A DNA stretch of 10,294 bases, taken from an uncultured Lachnospiraceae bacterium. Its GTDB lineage: Bacteria > Bacillota > Clostridia > Lachnospirales > Lachnospiraceae. Shown here piece after piece: positions 1 to 6,284 of the stretch (within the stretch, counting starts at the first letter, position 1; every line of letters starts with the position of its first letter). A program made the position numbers and the translations under genes. Below the pieces are notes generated by a model that did not search any database, was not told the origin of the DNA, and saw only the letters and a list, made by a program, of their open reading frames with translations. The DNA lies in contig CAJTXH010000103.1 in assembly GCA_910580005.1 (NCBI GenBank), forward strand, positions 1 through 10,294. The letters run 5' to 3'.

Positions 1-274
1 TTGCCACACGGAAGCCCTGTTTAAACCCTGTTTCCTTTGCCTCTGCTGCATATTCAGCCGCCAGGTCAATAAGCCTGTTTGCAGGCTGTGCTGCCTCTAT
101 TGCTTCTTCCAGTTTCATGTCTGCTTCCATTTCTGCAGCAGTTTCATTCCTTCCAGATGAATTGACCAGCCAGAAGATTTCCTTTACCATATCTGTACTG
201 AACCCTTCCTTCTGCCTTTCATTCATTATTCCGCTTTCCCTCACTGCCTTTGCTGTAGACTGGCTCTGTTCCAT
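1..274 (-). CDS. Hypothetical protein, 3' end beyond the window
   Basis: Reading leftward from an ATG at 274, 91 codons stay open to the window edge. The chosen start follows GGAGG (11-nt gap). An in-frame ATG at 292 and one at the end of the repeat at 309-347 are less likely because only 274 has a ribosome site. The product is soluble, Glu/Ala-rich and probably helical, starting MEQSQSTAKAVRESG, with no signal peptide or membrane segment. The last visible residues (ETGFKQGFRVA) recall the end of small helical proteins common in clostridial prophages, such as DUF6809-like ones, but this is only a resemblance. The family is not recognised. It lies downstream of the repressor gene at 392-724 on the same strand, separated by a dispersed repeat. 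Confidence 0.6.
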   Translation of the reverse strand, partial: MEQSQSTAKAVRESGIMNERQKEGFSTDMVKEIFWLVNSSGRNETAAEMEADMKLEEAIEAAQPANRLIDLAAEYAAEAKETGFKQGFRVA

Positions 275-308
275 TTTCCTGTTTACCTCCATAATTTTAT
301 TTTTTAAC

Positions 309-347
309 ATATGGCAGCAGATGTATTATACTGCCCCTGTATACCCT
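309..347 (-). repeat. Dispersed GGCAGCAG element, copy A
   Basis: One of three related short elements (others at 1583-1625 and 7578-7606). On the minus strand it reads CAGTATAATACATCTGCTGCC followed within 3-4 bases by ATGTTAA. GGCAG and CTGCC at its ends can pair as a 5-bp stem. It sits between the stop of the repressor gene (392) and the ribosome site of the next minus-strand gene. All three minus-strand frames have a stop close by and no start, so it is not a peptide gene. Function unknown. Confidence 0.55.
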
Positions 348-391
348 GATTTACTTAGATTGACTGGTTACTTGTTTTCTAAACTACTGGC

Positions 392-724
392 TTATCTTTC
401 CTTTCCTGGTTCTGTATACTGTTGTGAAACCACACTTTTTTCTATAATGTCATTATCTATTAGTTTATTAATATATTTTCTTGCTGCTCTTTTTTGTACT
501 ATTTTCTGGATTTCTTCCTGGTTTCGGTATTCTGACCTTCCAACCAGATAATCTACTGAAACATTAAAATATTCTGCAATTTTTACAACATTTTCCATAC
601 ATGGAACATTAATCCCTGTTTCATAATGTGATAATGCTGATGCTGAAAGTCCTATATCCTTTCCAAGCTGCCTGCATGAAATATTATGTTCCTTCCTTAA
701 CTGTCTAAGTCTTGTACCAATCAT
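392..724 (-). CDS. Cro/C1-type (XRE) transcriptional repressor
   Basis: A 110-aa DNA-binding protein. Residues 1-58 form the Cro/C1 helix-turn-helix: MIGTRLRQLRKEHNIS, then QLGKDIGLSASALSHYETG (turn and recognition helix), then the family signature IAEYFNVSVDYLVGRS. The last 45 residues are charged and helical and may dimerise. ATG 724 was chosen because GGAAAGGAG lies just upstream; a start 33 bases earlier would add 11 residues unlike the family. It is divergent from a second XRE gene at 861, and the interval holds a consensus promoter and GTGTAC/GTACAC sites, so autoregulation is likely, as in phage or ICE repressor pairs. Target genes are not known. Confidence 0.85.
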   Translation of the reverse strand: MIGTRLRQLRKEHNISCRQLGKDIGLSASALSHYETGINVPCMENVVKIAEYFNVSVDYLVGRSEYRNQEEIQKIVQKRAARKYINKLIDNDIIEKSVVSQQYTEPGKER

Positions 725-738
725 AAACACTCCTTTCC

Positions 739-825
739 GTGTACTAACTGTACACATTTGTTATTATAGTGCCTTAATAGTGTACTGTCAATACTTTTTC
801 TTGTTTTTGTTTCTTTTTAGTACAC
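739..825. promoter_or_regulatory. Operator array of GTGTAC half-sites between divergent repressors
   Basis: GTGTAC at 739-744 and its inverse GTACAC at 750-755 form a perfect palindrome with a 5-bp centre just downstream of the minus-strand -10 box. GTGTAC recurs at 780-785, abutting the -35, and GTACAC at 820-825, inside the spacer of the plus-strand promoter. Four copies of one hexamer around two divergent promoters fit binding by one or both flanking repressors. Binding itself is inferred. Confidence 0.55.
763..791 (-). promoter_or_regulatory. Consensus sigma-A promoter for the 392-724 repressor
   Basis: On the minus strand TTGACA (791-786), exactly 17 bp, then TATAAT (768-763): a full consensus match. 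A GTGTAC operator half-site lies next to the -35 and a palindrome lies just after the -10, so a bound repressor would block polymerase. Confidence 0.8.
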
Positions 826-829
826 AAAA

Positions 830-838
830 TGTTATAAT
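830..838 (+). promoter_or_regulatory. Extended -10 promoter for the 861-1403 repressor
   Basis: TG at 830-831 precedes TATAAT at 833-838, an extended -10. There is no good -35 (best is TTGTTT at 807-812 with a 20-bp spacer), so this promoter is probably weaker than its divergent partner. GTACAC at 820-825 lies directly upstream. Confidence 0.55.
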
Positions 839-860
839 ATCCCACATGGAGGTGAAATAT

Positions 861-1403
861 ATGCTATCAAGAATTAAAGAGCTGCGTGCAGAACAAAAGC
901 TTTCGCTTCGTGAACTGGCTTCCCGATTAGGCATTTCCTATACTTCACTTGGCAAATATGAACGTAATGAGCAACAGCCAAGTTTTGAAACTATAGAAAA
1001 AATTGCTGATTACTTCAATGTATCAGTAGATTACCTTCTTGGACGCTCTGACAACAAAATATATGCCAGCTTTGTATTTGAAACAGATACAAGCCACTTG
1101 AAACAGGTTTTTGACAATGCACCTGCTTTAATAAAAGACCATTTTACCAGTATTATAGATTCTGTATTCCTTCTTTCCTTCCAGAACGGAAATGACATAG
1201 AATATATCAGGCTGGTAGAACAAATATTTGACTGTATCCTAAAAATCCACCAGGCTGGACTAAACAACTCTGTTCTGCCTCTTACTGCTGAGGAAACAGA
1301 CAGCAAGTACCAGGACTTCCTTGCAAAACAATCTGAATTAAACCACCTTATAAAGCAATTGTTCTATTATTCCAAATGGAACAGCTTTCCATCAGAAGAT
1401 TAA
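861..1403 (+). CDS. Cro/C1-type (XRE) repressor with C-terminal extension
   Basis: A 180-aa protein. Residues 1-62 form a Cro/C1 helix-turn-helix (IKELRAEQKLSLRELASRLG, then SYTSLGKYERNEQQP), ending in IADYFNVSVDYLLGRSD, nearly the same signature as the divergent repressor at 392-724. The remaining 118 residues are predicted helical, hydrophobic in patches, and match no domain I recognise; lacking a Ser/Lys S24 protease pattern, they are not a LexA-like autocleavage domain. They may sense a ligand or oligomerise. ATG 861 follows ATGGAGGTG; upstream in-frame sequence is a hydrophobic translation of the promoter region. The 3' end overlaps a decayed minus-strand reading frame (1348-1566). Confidence 0.85.
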   Translation: MLSRIKELRAEQKLSLRELASRLGISYTSLGKYERNEQQPSFETIEKIADYFNVSVDYLLGRSDNKIYASFVFETDTSHLKQVFDNAPALIKDHFTSIIDSVFLLSFQNGNDIEYIRLVEQIFDCILKIHQAGLNNSVLPLTAEETDSKYQDFLAKQSELNHLIKQLFYYSKWNSFPSED

Positions 1404-1566
1404 ATACAGCTCTATTCTGTTGTTTCTTGTATGTGGTAACAGTCATGTTATACTGCCTGCATACCCAGTCCAGCATAGAGCTGCCTGCTCTGCCAGAAAT
1501 TACCGTTCTGGTATGAGCGTTCTTATATGAAACTGTAAAGTTTGCCTTTCCAATAGCTGCCGCTAT
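1348..1566 (-). pseudogene. Decayed small gene (start codon ATG changed to ATA), copy 1
   Basis: A 72-codon open frame beginning ATA GCG GCA GCT (IAAAIGKANFTVSYKNAHTR) and ending in TAA at 1348. A second copy at 2172-2213 begins ATG GCA GCA GCT (MAAAIGNANFTAS), so this copy probably lost its start codon. Between the copies many changes are synonymous third-base ones (ATT/ATC, GCT/GCC, AGA/AGG, GCG/GCA), showing the ancestor was translated. The centre reads TVISGRAGSSMLDWVCRQYN; family not recognised. A strong promoter at 1668-1696 points into it through repeat copy B. Alternatives are a real gene with a rare ATA start, or translation from an internal ATG. It overlaps the end of the repressor gene at 861-1403 antisense. 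Confidence 0.4.
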
Positions 1567-1582
1567 TGCCCTTCTTCTTTAT

Positions 1583-1625
1583 TAACATATGGCAGCAGAT
1601 GTGTTATACTGCCCCCTTTAACCCC
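1583..1625 (-). repeat. Dispersed GGCAGCAG element, copy B
   Basis: Closest relative of copy A: ACATATGGCAGCAGATGT is identical in both on the plus strand, followed by (A/G)TTATACTGCCCC. A partial echo (TTATACTGCCTGCATACCC, 1449-1467) lies inside the neighbouring decayed gene. It sits in the leader between the promoter at 1668-1696 and that gene. Confidence 0.5.
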
Positions 1626-1667
1626 CTTAATTGCTTAATACGTGGATTTAATTTTATTTATAGTTAT

Positions 1668-1696
1668 ATAATACATTATATTGTGTTTAATGTCAA
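1668..1696 (-). promoter_or_regulatory. Sigma-A promoter reading leftward into the decayed small gene
   Basis: Minus strand: TTGACA (1696-1691), 17 bp, TATTAT (1673-1668). The only downstream reading frame is the ATA-start remnant at 1348-1566, reached through about 90 nt of leader that contains repeat copy B. An intact strong promoter in front of a damaged gene suggests recent loss, or a transcript with another role. Confidence 0.6.
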
Positions 1697-1729
1697 CATA
1701 TTTATTTTGCTTTTGATGTACTATTTACC

Positions 1730-1763
1730 CAAAACAAAAAGGACACCCAAATCCAAGTGTCCT
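1730..1763 (-). terminator. Rho-independent terminator after the 1784-2017 regulator
   Basis: AGGACAC (1740-1746) and GTGTCCT (1757-1763) form a perfect 7-bp stem with a 10-nt loop. On the minus strand it is followed by TTTTTGTTTTG. It lies about 20 bp past the stop codon of the minus-strand regulator. Confidence 0.85.
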
Positions 1764-1783
1764 CCATGTACTGTGATGGTTTT

Positions 1784-2017
1784 CTACTGCTGCCTAATAT
1801 CACCAAGGGAAAATGTTATTTTTGTCCTGTCCTCAAACTCAAGATTGAGAGTTGCACCTGTGAAATCTGCTATTTTTATTAAATCTTCCACTGAATAGCT
1901 CCCTCTGTTAAACTTGTTACTGAGAGCCTGTTTTGTAATGCCCAGGTACTGGGCCAGGTCTTTATTTTCTTTCCCTGATACCGCCATCGCAGCTTTAACC
2001 TTATCCGTTATAGGCAT
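1784..2017 (-). CDS. Small Cro/C1-type (XRE) regulator
   Basis: A 77-aa protein that is almost only a DNA-binding domain. Residues 5-55 hold a helix-turn-helix (KAAMAVSGKENKDLAQYLG, then ITKQALSNKFNRGSYSVEDL), followed by a short beta-prone tail with LNLEFEDRTKITFSL. The start at 2017 follows GGAGGGAGG with a 7-nt gap. It is a one-gene unit with its own promoter (2055-2082) and intrinsic terminator (1730-1763). The 'NLxFED' tail is common in small clostridial regulators whose targets are unknown. The gene sits between two decayed copies of the same small gene. Confidence 0.8.
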   Translation of the reverse strand: MPITDKVKAAMAVSGKENKDLAQYLGITKQALSNKFNRGSYSVEDLIKIADFTGATLNLEFEDRTKITFSLGDIRQQ

Positions 2018-2054
2018 ATACTTGCCTCCCTCCTGCGTTGGTAACGATATGTAC

Positions 2055-2082
2055 AGTATAGCACACTTATATGAATTTTCAA
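2055..2082 (-). promoter_or_regulatory. Promoter of the 1784-2017 regulator
   Basis: Minus strand: TTGAAA (2082-2077), 16 bp, TATACT (2060-2055). The leader to the start codon is about 30 nt and carries the GGAGGGAGG ribosome site. Confidence 0.6.
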
Positions 2083-2171
2083 ATCATTTTCATTTATTAA
2101 TTAACTTAAATGTATAAATTGTCAATATATAATAAGAAAAATACTGCCTCCTTCCTGGTATGGGCTTTCTT

Positions 2172-2213
2172 CTATGAAGCTGTAAAGTTTGCATTTCCGA
2201 TAGCTGCTGCCAT
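2172..2213 (-). pseudogene. Remnant of the same small gene, copy 2
   Basis: From ATG 2213 it reads MAAAIGNANFTAS and then TAG. Copy 1 at 1348-1566 has TAT (Tyr) at this position, and similarity continues beyond the stop (KKAHTR against KNAHTR) for about 20 bases before it ends. This is therefore a truncated copy with a nonsense codon. It lies about 40 bases after the HIRAN gene stop at 2253, in the same frame. The octamer CTGCTGCC appears twice here (2204-2211 and 2233-2240). Nothing else is seen in 2018-2252 except the promoter at 2055-2082. Confidence 0.4.
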
Positions 2214-2252
2214 GCCCTTCTTTTTTAATTTCCTGCTGCCAGTTTTTAATAC

Positions 2253-2687
2253 TTAAACTGAAATATTTACCAATGCTCCATAGGTTTCTTTCCACTCATA
2301 GCCACCAGTAACCTGCATTAGCGTGGCTTTTATCTGTATACCCTTGTCTATCACACCTGCAAGGCTCTGTGACAGCCCTTTAGGCAGATACCCTATATGT
2401 GCATACCCTATACCTCTAATGCCGATTACAACGGCTACTGCATATCTGTCATATGTATTAGCCCTGTCCCTGTTAAGGTACACTGTAAGTTCTTCTGGCT
2501 TCCTGCCAGCTATGAACTGTAACAGTTCCTGGCGTTTGCCATAAGTTACACCAGATACTTTGCAGGTAATGGACATTTTTACACGCTTCCAGGCTGTCTT
2601 AAATGCCTTGGATAAAGAATAGCCTAACTTATGTAACTGGTTTGCCATTGTGGCTACTGTTTTTCTAACTGTATTAATATCCTTCAT
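2253..2687 (-). CDS. HIRAN domain protein, copy 1
   Basis: A 144-aa protein. Residues 1-37 are a short helical region with an SLSKAFKTAWKRVK motif. Residues 40-144 are a stand-alone HIRAN domain: KVSGVTYGKRQELL, LNRDRANTYDRYAVAVV and IGYAHIGYLPKGLSQSLA. HIRAN is an OB-like fold that binds 3' single-stranded DNA ends in HLTF/Rad5; here it has no helicase partner, so the substrate is unknown. ATG 2687 follows AAAGGAG. It is 135/144 identical to copy 2 at 7629-8063; changes are T6K, V7I, K27Q, Y82F, G89E, R91K, E131S, W132Y and S143T. It is divergent from a small regulator at 2909. The basic N-terminal helix may help bind nucleic acid. Confidence 0.85.
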   Translation of the reverse strand: MKDINTVRKTVATMANQLHKLGYSLSKAFKTAWKRVKMSITCKVSGVTYGKRQELLQFIAGRKPEELTVYLNRDRANTYDRYAVAVVIGIRGIGYAHIGYLPKGLSQSLAGVIDKGIQIKATLMQVTGGYEWKETYGALVNISV

Positions 2688-2772
2688 ATTGATTCGCTCC
2701 TTTCCTTTTTAATATTTTCATTTACTTTAATTTACTCTCTTTTGTTTGTTTAATTTGTTTTATTATAGTTTC

Positions 2773-2801
2773 ATTATACACTACATTAAATCAAAAGTCA
2801 A
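2773..2801 (-). promoter_or_regulatory. Promoter of HIRAN copy 1
   Basis: Minus strand: TTGACT (2801-2796), 17 bp, TATAAT (2778-2773). A second TATAAT lies at 2767-2762. The leader is about 80 nt and AT-rich. Confidence 0.7.
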
Positions 2802-2848
2802 CACTTTTTTAAAACTTTTTATTTAAATACAAATATTTATACACTCTA

Positions 2849-2877
2849 TTGCAACTTTAATCCTTTTATGTTATACT
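2849..2877 (+). promoter_or_regulatory. Promoter of the 2909-3148 regulator
   Basis: TTGCAA (2849-2854), 17 bp, TATACT (2872-2877) with an upstream TG (2869-2870) giving an extended -10. It is back-to-back with the HIRAN promoter, so the product could control both. Confidence 0.65.
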
Positions 2878-2908
2878 CATATTAAACCAACAGAAAGAAG
2901 GTGAATAT

Positions 2909-3148
2909 ATGTCACAGGACATTATTAATATCAGAAATGAAATAAAAGCTGAAATTGCAAAATCTGGCTGGACTTTAACAGATATTGTAAAAGAAATGAA
3001 CAAACTGCATCCCGAAAATACTACTACCTCACAAAATATTTCTAACAAACTAACCCGTGGCACTTTGAAATATTCAGAAGCTAAAGAAATAGCTTCTATC
3101 ATAGGACGCAATATAGAATGGGTTTCTAACACAAAGACCAAAGAATAG
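2909..3148 (+). CDS. Small helix-turn-helix regulator (XRE-like)
   Basis: A 79-aa protein. Residues 6-70 look like a helix-turn-helix of the compact type with IKAEIAKSGWTLTDIVKEM, a variable turn, then SQNISNKLTRGTLKYSEAKEIASIIG. The 'QNLSNKL.RGT..Y.E..EIA..IG' pattern is typical of small clostridial XRE-like regulators. ATG 2909 follows AGAAGGTG with a 6-nt gap. It is transcribed away from HIRAN copy 1, an arrangement repeated at HIRAN copy 2 with a different regulator (8300-8524). It is followed 133 bp later by the RHH gene, which has its own promoter. Confidence 0.7.
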   Translation: MSQDIINIRNEIKAEIAKSGWTLTDIVKEMNKLHPENTTTSQNISNKLTRGTLKYSEAKEIASIIGRNIEWVSNTKTKE

Positions 3149-3211
3149 ACAATATCAAACCTTACATAATAATTTGTATATTTATATTAATAGACTTTTC
3201 TGTTATAATTT

Positions 3212-3240
3212 TTGTATGGTGGAAAAGATATATCTATAAT
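3212..3240 (+). promoter_or_regulatory. Promoter of the 3282-3488 RHH gene
   Basis: TTGTAT (3212-3217), 17 bp, TATAAT (3235-3240). A second candidate just upstream is TTTATA (3181-3186) with TATAAT at 3204-3209, so the gene may have tandem promoters. Confidence 0.55.
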
Positions 3241-3281
3241 CTGCCCCCTATTGAAATATATAAAAGAAAGAGGGTGTCAAT

Positions 3282-3488
3282 ATGTCTGAAGAAAGCAAAA
3301 CCAGCAAAGCACAACAAAAAGCTGTTAATAAATATGTCAAAAACAACTATGACCGAATTAATGTAACCTTCCCAAAAGGAAAAAAGGAAAAATTAAAGGA
3401 ACATGCCAAAAAACAGGGTGAAAGTGTAAATGCTTTTATTATTCGCTCTGTAGATGAAACTATAAAACGTGATAATACAAAAGAATAA
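3282..3488 (+). CDS. Small ribbon-helix-helix (Arc-type) protein
   Basis: A 68-aa, Lys-rich protein. Residues 1-23 are a polar tail. Residues 24-64 fit the RHH fold: a strand with alternating side chains (DRINVTFPKG), helix A (KKEKLKEHAKKQ), the turn GESVN, and helix B (AFIIRSVDETI). RHH proteins bind DNA as dimers through the strand and often act as antitoxins, plasmid-copy or phage regulators. No toxin gene follows; the next feature is an intergenic block with a terminator. The start follows AAAGAGGGTG. It resembles the 43-aa RHH protein at 7354-7485 in fold only. Confidence 0.7.
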   Translation: MSEESKTSKAQQKAVNKYVKNNYDRINVTFPKGKKEKLKEHAKKQGESVNAFIIRSVDETIKRDNTKE

Positions 3489-3583
3489 AATATTTTATAG
3501 AACAGAATAAAGTAAATTTAAATTAACTAATTGCTTTTTCTAAAATAAATATGCAATTACTTTTAAATTTATATAATATTAAT

Positions 3584-3719
3584 TTAACCTGTTGTGCTAG
3601 TAATTGAAAAAACTCATTTTATGAGTCTTTTTCTTTAGAAATTTATATTATACCAAAGTGAAAAGATGGTTTTATAAGCAATTTATATTTCAATTAGCAC
3701 AACGGGTTAATTGAAAAAA
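3584..3719. repeat. Inverted and direct repeat block in the 3489-3823 gap (MITE-like?)
   Basis: TTAACCTGTTGTGCTA (3584-3599) and TAGCACAACGGGTTAA (3695-3710) are inverted repeats, 15 of 16 paired. The 12-mer TAATTGAAAAAA is a direct repeat at 3601-3612 and 3708-3719. The terminator at 3607-3635 lies inside. Another small inverted repeat, TAATTGC (3528-3534) and GCAATTA (3553-3559), lies to the left. No gene is visible in 3489-3823. It could be a small non-autonomous mobile element of about 107 bp with a 12-bp duplication, or a structured RNA. Confidence 0.45.
3607..3635. terminator. Bidirectional intrinsic terminator
   Basis: ACTCAT (3612-3617), TTT, ATGAGT (3621-3626), preceded by six A and followed by CTTTTTCTTT. 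In both directions the stem is followed by a T-run. It separates the RHH gene (+) from the STAND gene (-), which converge here. Confidence 0.75.
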
Positions 3720-3823
3720 GAATATGCTAATTACATATGCCTTTCTATTATGTATATTTCTTTTAAATAGCCTTATTTCCGAATAATACCTATCAAACAC
3801 ATGTCGTATTAATTATATCTCTG

Positions 3824-6064
3824 TTATTCTTTCATCTTTTTTTCTAACCAATCATTAAAACTACCTCTTACCATACTTTTATACCACAATAACCGCATAT
3901 TTGTATAAACATCTTGTGTATGAAAATGATTAAATCCAAGCAGCAGTACACAAATCCTATATGCTTTGAAATAATAATTTAATGCCGTTATATCCTCTTT
4001 TTCTTTCTCATATGCTCTTGCAAGACAATAATAACTATTTGCAATGTCTGGATGTTTCTCTCCAAATGTTCTTTTCCGTATTCGCAGACTTTTATAAAGC
4101 ATTTTTTTTGCTTTATCATACTCTTCCAAATCCATATATATTTCTGCTAAGTTATGATAAACAATAGCTGTCTTTATGTGTTTCTCTCCAAACACACTTT
4201 CTCGTATTTGTAAACTTTTTATATATATTTTTTCTGCTTTTTTTAATTCACCCTGTCTATAATATATTCCTGCCAAATTATTATAACTAATAGCTATATC
4301 CAGACTGCTATACCCTGATATATTTTCTCTTATTCTTAAACATCTTTTACATAACTTTTCCGCTTTTTTATATTCTTCCATTTCCATATACACCTGTGAA
4401 AGAATATTATAAGCCGTTGCAAGAATGGGATGACTTTCATCTAATATGTTTTCACATATACTAATCCCCTTTTTTAACAACTCTTCTGCTTTTTCATATT
4501 TTCCTAAAGCTTTATATACACCTGCCAGGCTATTATAACTGATTGCTACATCTTCATGATTCTCACCTAATATACTTTTGTTTATTTGTAAACTTTTTTC
4601 AAAAAACTCTTCTGCACTTTTATATTTTCCTTGTTCCATATATATTCCTGCCAAATTATTATAAATACTTGCAACATATAAATAATTCAATTCTAATTCA
4701 TTCATATAAATATCTAAAACTTTTTTATATAAACTCATAGCTTTCTCGTATTCGGCTATATATTGTAAAAAATAAGCAAGCTGTGTCATAAACTCAGTTT
4801 GTTTCAATTTATCTTTTAAGACTATTTTTTCAATAATATTCTCTGCAAATGGAATAAATTTCTGGTGCTCCATAACAGAACCGCTTTCTGGTATTTCCAG
4901 ACATTTCTGGCAGGCTTTTATTAACCCATGATGCACCTCTGCCACAGGTCTCCATTTGTCATAAATAAACTTAGCAAACACTGGATGCAGGCTGTAACCT
5001 TCCTGTTCCATATCAAACTGCAGCCAGCCTTTTCTATATAAGCCTATAAGGATATCATCACCTTCACTAGCTCCTGCATCTGCAAGAAGCCATTGGTTAC
5101 ATATTTCTGCTGCTAGAGGAATGTATGGAAATATAGAAAACGCCTCAAGGATATTCTTCTCTGCCTCTGTCAGCTTGGATAAATCATACAAAATTTCATA
5201 TGACTTTTGTATATTTATCAGTTCGTCTTCTTCATCCCTGTATTCTAACCAGAACCCTTTCTCCTCCAGTTCATCACGCAGTTTTTTCACTGTCCAGTGT
5301 TTTGTCTGGGCAAGATGTGCAAGAAATTCAATGGTGATTGTATGCCTGGCTGCTAGTTTTTCTATGATATATTCCAGGTCTGGTATTTCTTCCTCTGATA
5401 CTTTAATGCCACTATCTTCATATCGAATCTTTTCATAAATATCCTTACATTGCTTAATATCAAGAAAACCTATTTTGTATGTTTTAAATTCCTTACTAAA
5501 AGATGTACGCCTGGAAGTCAGCACCACTGCCCCAGGAATGTTTTTCAATCTCTTTAACCCTTCATCTTCTTTCATTGTCACATTCACATTATCAACAAAT
5601 AACAATAACCTTCCATCTGCTGCCAGATATTCCAACTCTTTCCATGCTGCTTCTTGGTTCTGCTCTGGTTTATCTTGTTCCTTAAATTTTAAACAGTTCT
5701 GTAAACTACTGCCCATATCATTGTTGTACTCAATATATCCAATATGACAGAATGGTATATTTTCACCACTAGCATGTTTATTCAGATATTCCTCAAACAG
5801 CTTCCTGCAGATATGAGTCTTACCAATCCCACCCATGCCACTTACTAAAACAGACTTACTCCCTTCCTCTATTCTTTGCCGCAAATCTTTTAATTCCGTT
5901 TCTCTGCCAGTGAAGTACGACACAGGTTTTATATCAGCATTGTGTGTTACAACAAATTCACGTTCTTTATCTTGAAATATTATAATATTTGTAACCTTAT
6001 CATGCCCAACAAAATCACCATAAAATTCACTACCTTTAACCTTATTTACTGTTCCTGGTTTCAT
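3824..6064 (-). CDS. STAND NTPase: NB-ARC domain plus kinesin-light-chain-type TPRs (NLR-like)
   Basis: A 746-aa protein. Residues 7-24 carry a Gly/aromatic motif (NKVKGSEFYGDFVGHDKV). NB-ARC spans about 50-300: FTGRETEL, Walker A GMGGIGKT (76-83), Walker B LLLFVDN (153-159), sensor LTSRR (182-186). A winged helix follows, with SLHPVF (358-363) in the MHD position. About seven TPRs of 42 residues (roughly 427-745) repeat YNNLAxIYxxxGxYxKAExxxxKSLxI and GExH, as in kinesin light chain. STAND proteins are ATP-driven switches in which the repeats sense a trigger and the NTPase oligomerises. There is no effector domain in this chain. ATG 6064 follows GGAGGG inside the upstream gene, overlapping it by 23 bp, so the two are translationally linked. 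Role in defence or abortive infection is inferred. Confidence 0.88.
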   Translation of the reverse strand: MKPGTVNKVKGSEFYGDFVGHDKVTNIIIFQDKEREFVVTHNADIKPVSYFTGRETELKDLRQRIEEGSKSVLVSGMGGIGKTHICRKLFEEYLNKHASGENIPFCHIGYIEYNNDMGSSLQNCLKFKEQDKPEQNQEAAWKELEYLAADGRLLLFVDNVNVTMKEDEGLKRLKNIPGAVVLTSRRTSFSKEFKTYKIGFLDIKQCKDIYEKIRYEDSGIKVSEEEIPDLEYIIEKLAARHTITIEFLAHLAQTKHWTVKKLRDELEEKGFWLEYRDEEDELINIQKSYEILYDLSKLTEAEKNILEAFSIFPYIPLAAEICNQWLLADAGASEGDDILIGLYRKGWLQFDMEQEGYSLHPVFAKFIYDKWRPVAEVHHGLIKACQKCLEIPESGSVMEHQKFIPFAENIIEKIVLKDKLKQTEFMTQLAYFLQYIAEYEKAMSLYKKVLDIYMNELELNYLYVASIYNNLAGIYMEQGKYKSAEEFFEKSLQINKSILGENHEDVAISYNSLAGVYKALGKYEKAEELLKKGISICENILDESHPILATAYNILSQVYMEMEEYKKAEKLCKRCLRIRENISGYSSLDIAISYNNLAGIYYRQGELKKAEKIYIKSLQIRESVFGEKHIKTAIVYHNLAEIYMDLEEYDKAKKMLYKSLRIRKRTFGEKHPDIANSYYCLARAYEKEKEDITALNYYFKAYRICVLLLGFNHFHTQDVYTNMRLLWYKSMVRGSFNDWLEKKMKE

Positions 6065-6254
6065 TTATACTATCCCTCCCTGTATATGAACCATTATATG
6101 TATTCCCTTTGCCCTTATTAATAATCTTGGAATGGTCATCTTTATTGCCATAATTAATATTTTGTGATATTTTTATTACCCTGGCTGCCGTAAAAAGAGA
6201 TACTGCCAGTCCAATTATTGAACATACCCCGCTGATAATATTAAACATTTCCAT
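6042..6254 (-). CDS. Single-pass membrane protein with amyloid-like C-terminal motif (candidate effector)
   Basis: A 70-aa protein. Residues 4-29 form one hydrophobic helix (IISGVCSIIGLAVSLF) ending at R25 and K28. The tail, residues 30-70, is polar and rich in Asn and Gly. Residues 46-63 (NKGKGNTYNGSYTGRDSI) align without gaps to residues 7-24 of the STAND protein: N, K, K, G, G, G and D are identical, and Y/F, Y/F, R/H and I/V are conservative. ATG 6254 follows AAGGGGTG with a 7-nt gap. The stop lies inside the STAND gene. By analogy with bacterial amyloid-signalling pairs, the tail may be templated by the activated STAND protein to cluster the helix in the membrane. It could instead be only a membrane anchor for the STAND protein. 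Confidence 0.7.
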   Translation of the reverse strand: MEMFNIISGVCSIIGLAVSLFTAARVIKISQNINYGNKDDHSKIINKGKGNTYNGSYTGRDSINETRNSK

Positions 6255-6284
6255 CTTGTCACCCCTTATATGTTTTTATCTGTT

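Noticed and set aside
117..551. Long plus-strand open frame of 144 codons
   Set aside because: Mostly hydrophobic shadow of the minus-strand genes at 1-274 and 392-724; no ribosome site, and its middle is repeat copy A.
309..1625. Repeat copies A and B as short peptide genes (minus strand GQYNTSAAIC or HLLPYV frames)
   Set aside because: In every frame a stop lies just upstream and no start codon is present in A and B.
3282..3488. RHH protein as an antitoxin
   Set aside because: No toxin-like gene follows or precedes it; the next feature is a terminator.
3824..4790. Regular repeats as a CRISPR array
   Set aside because: The 126-bp period is the coding sequence of TPR repeats in an intact frame.
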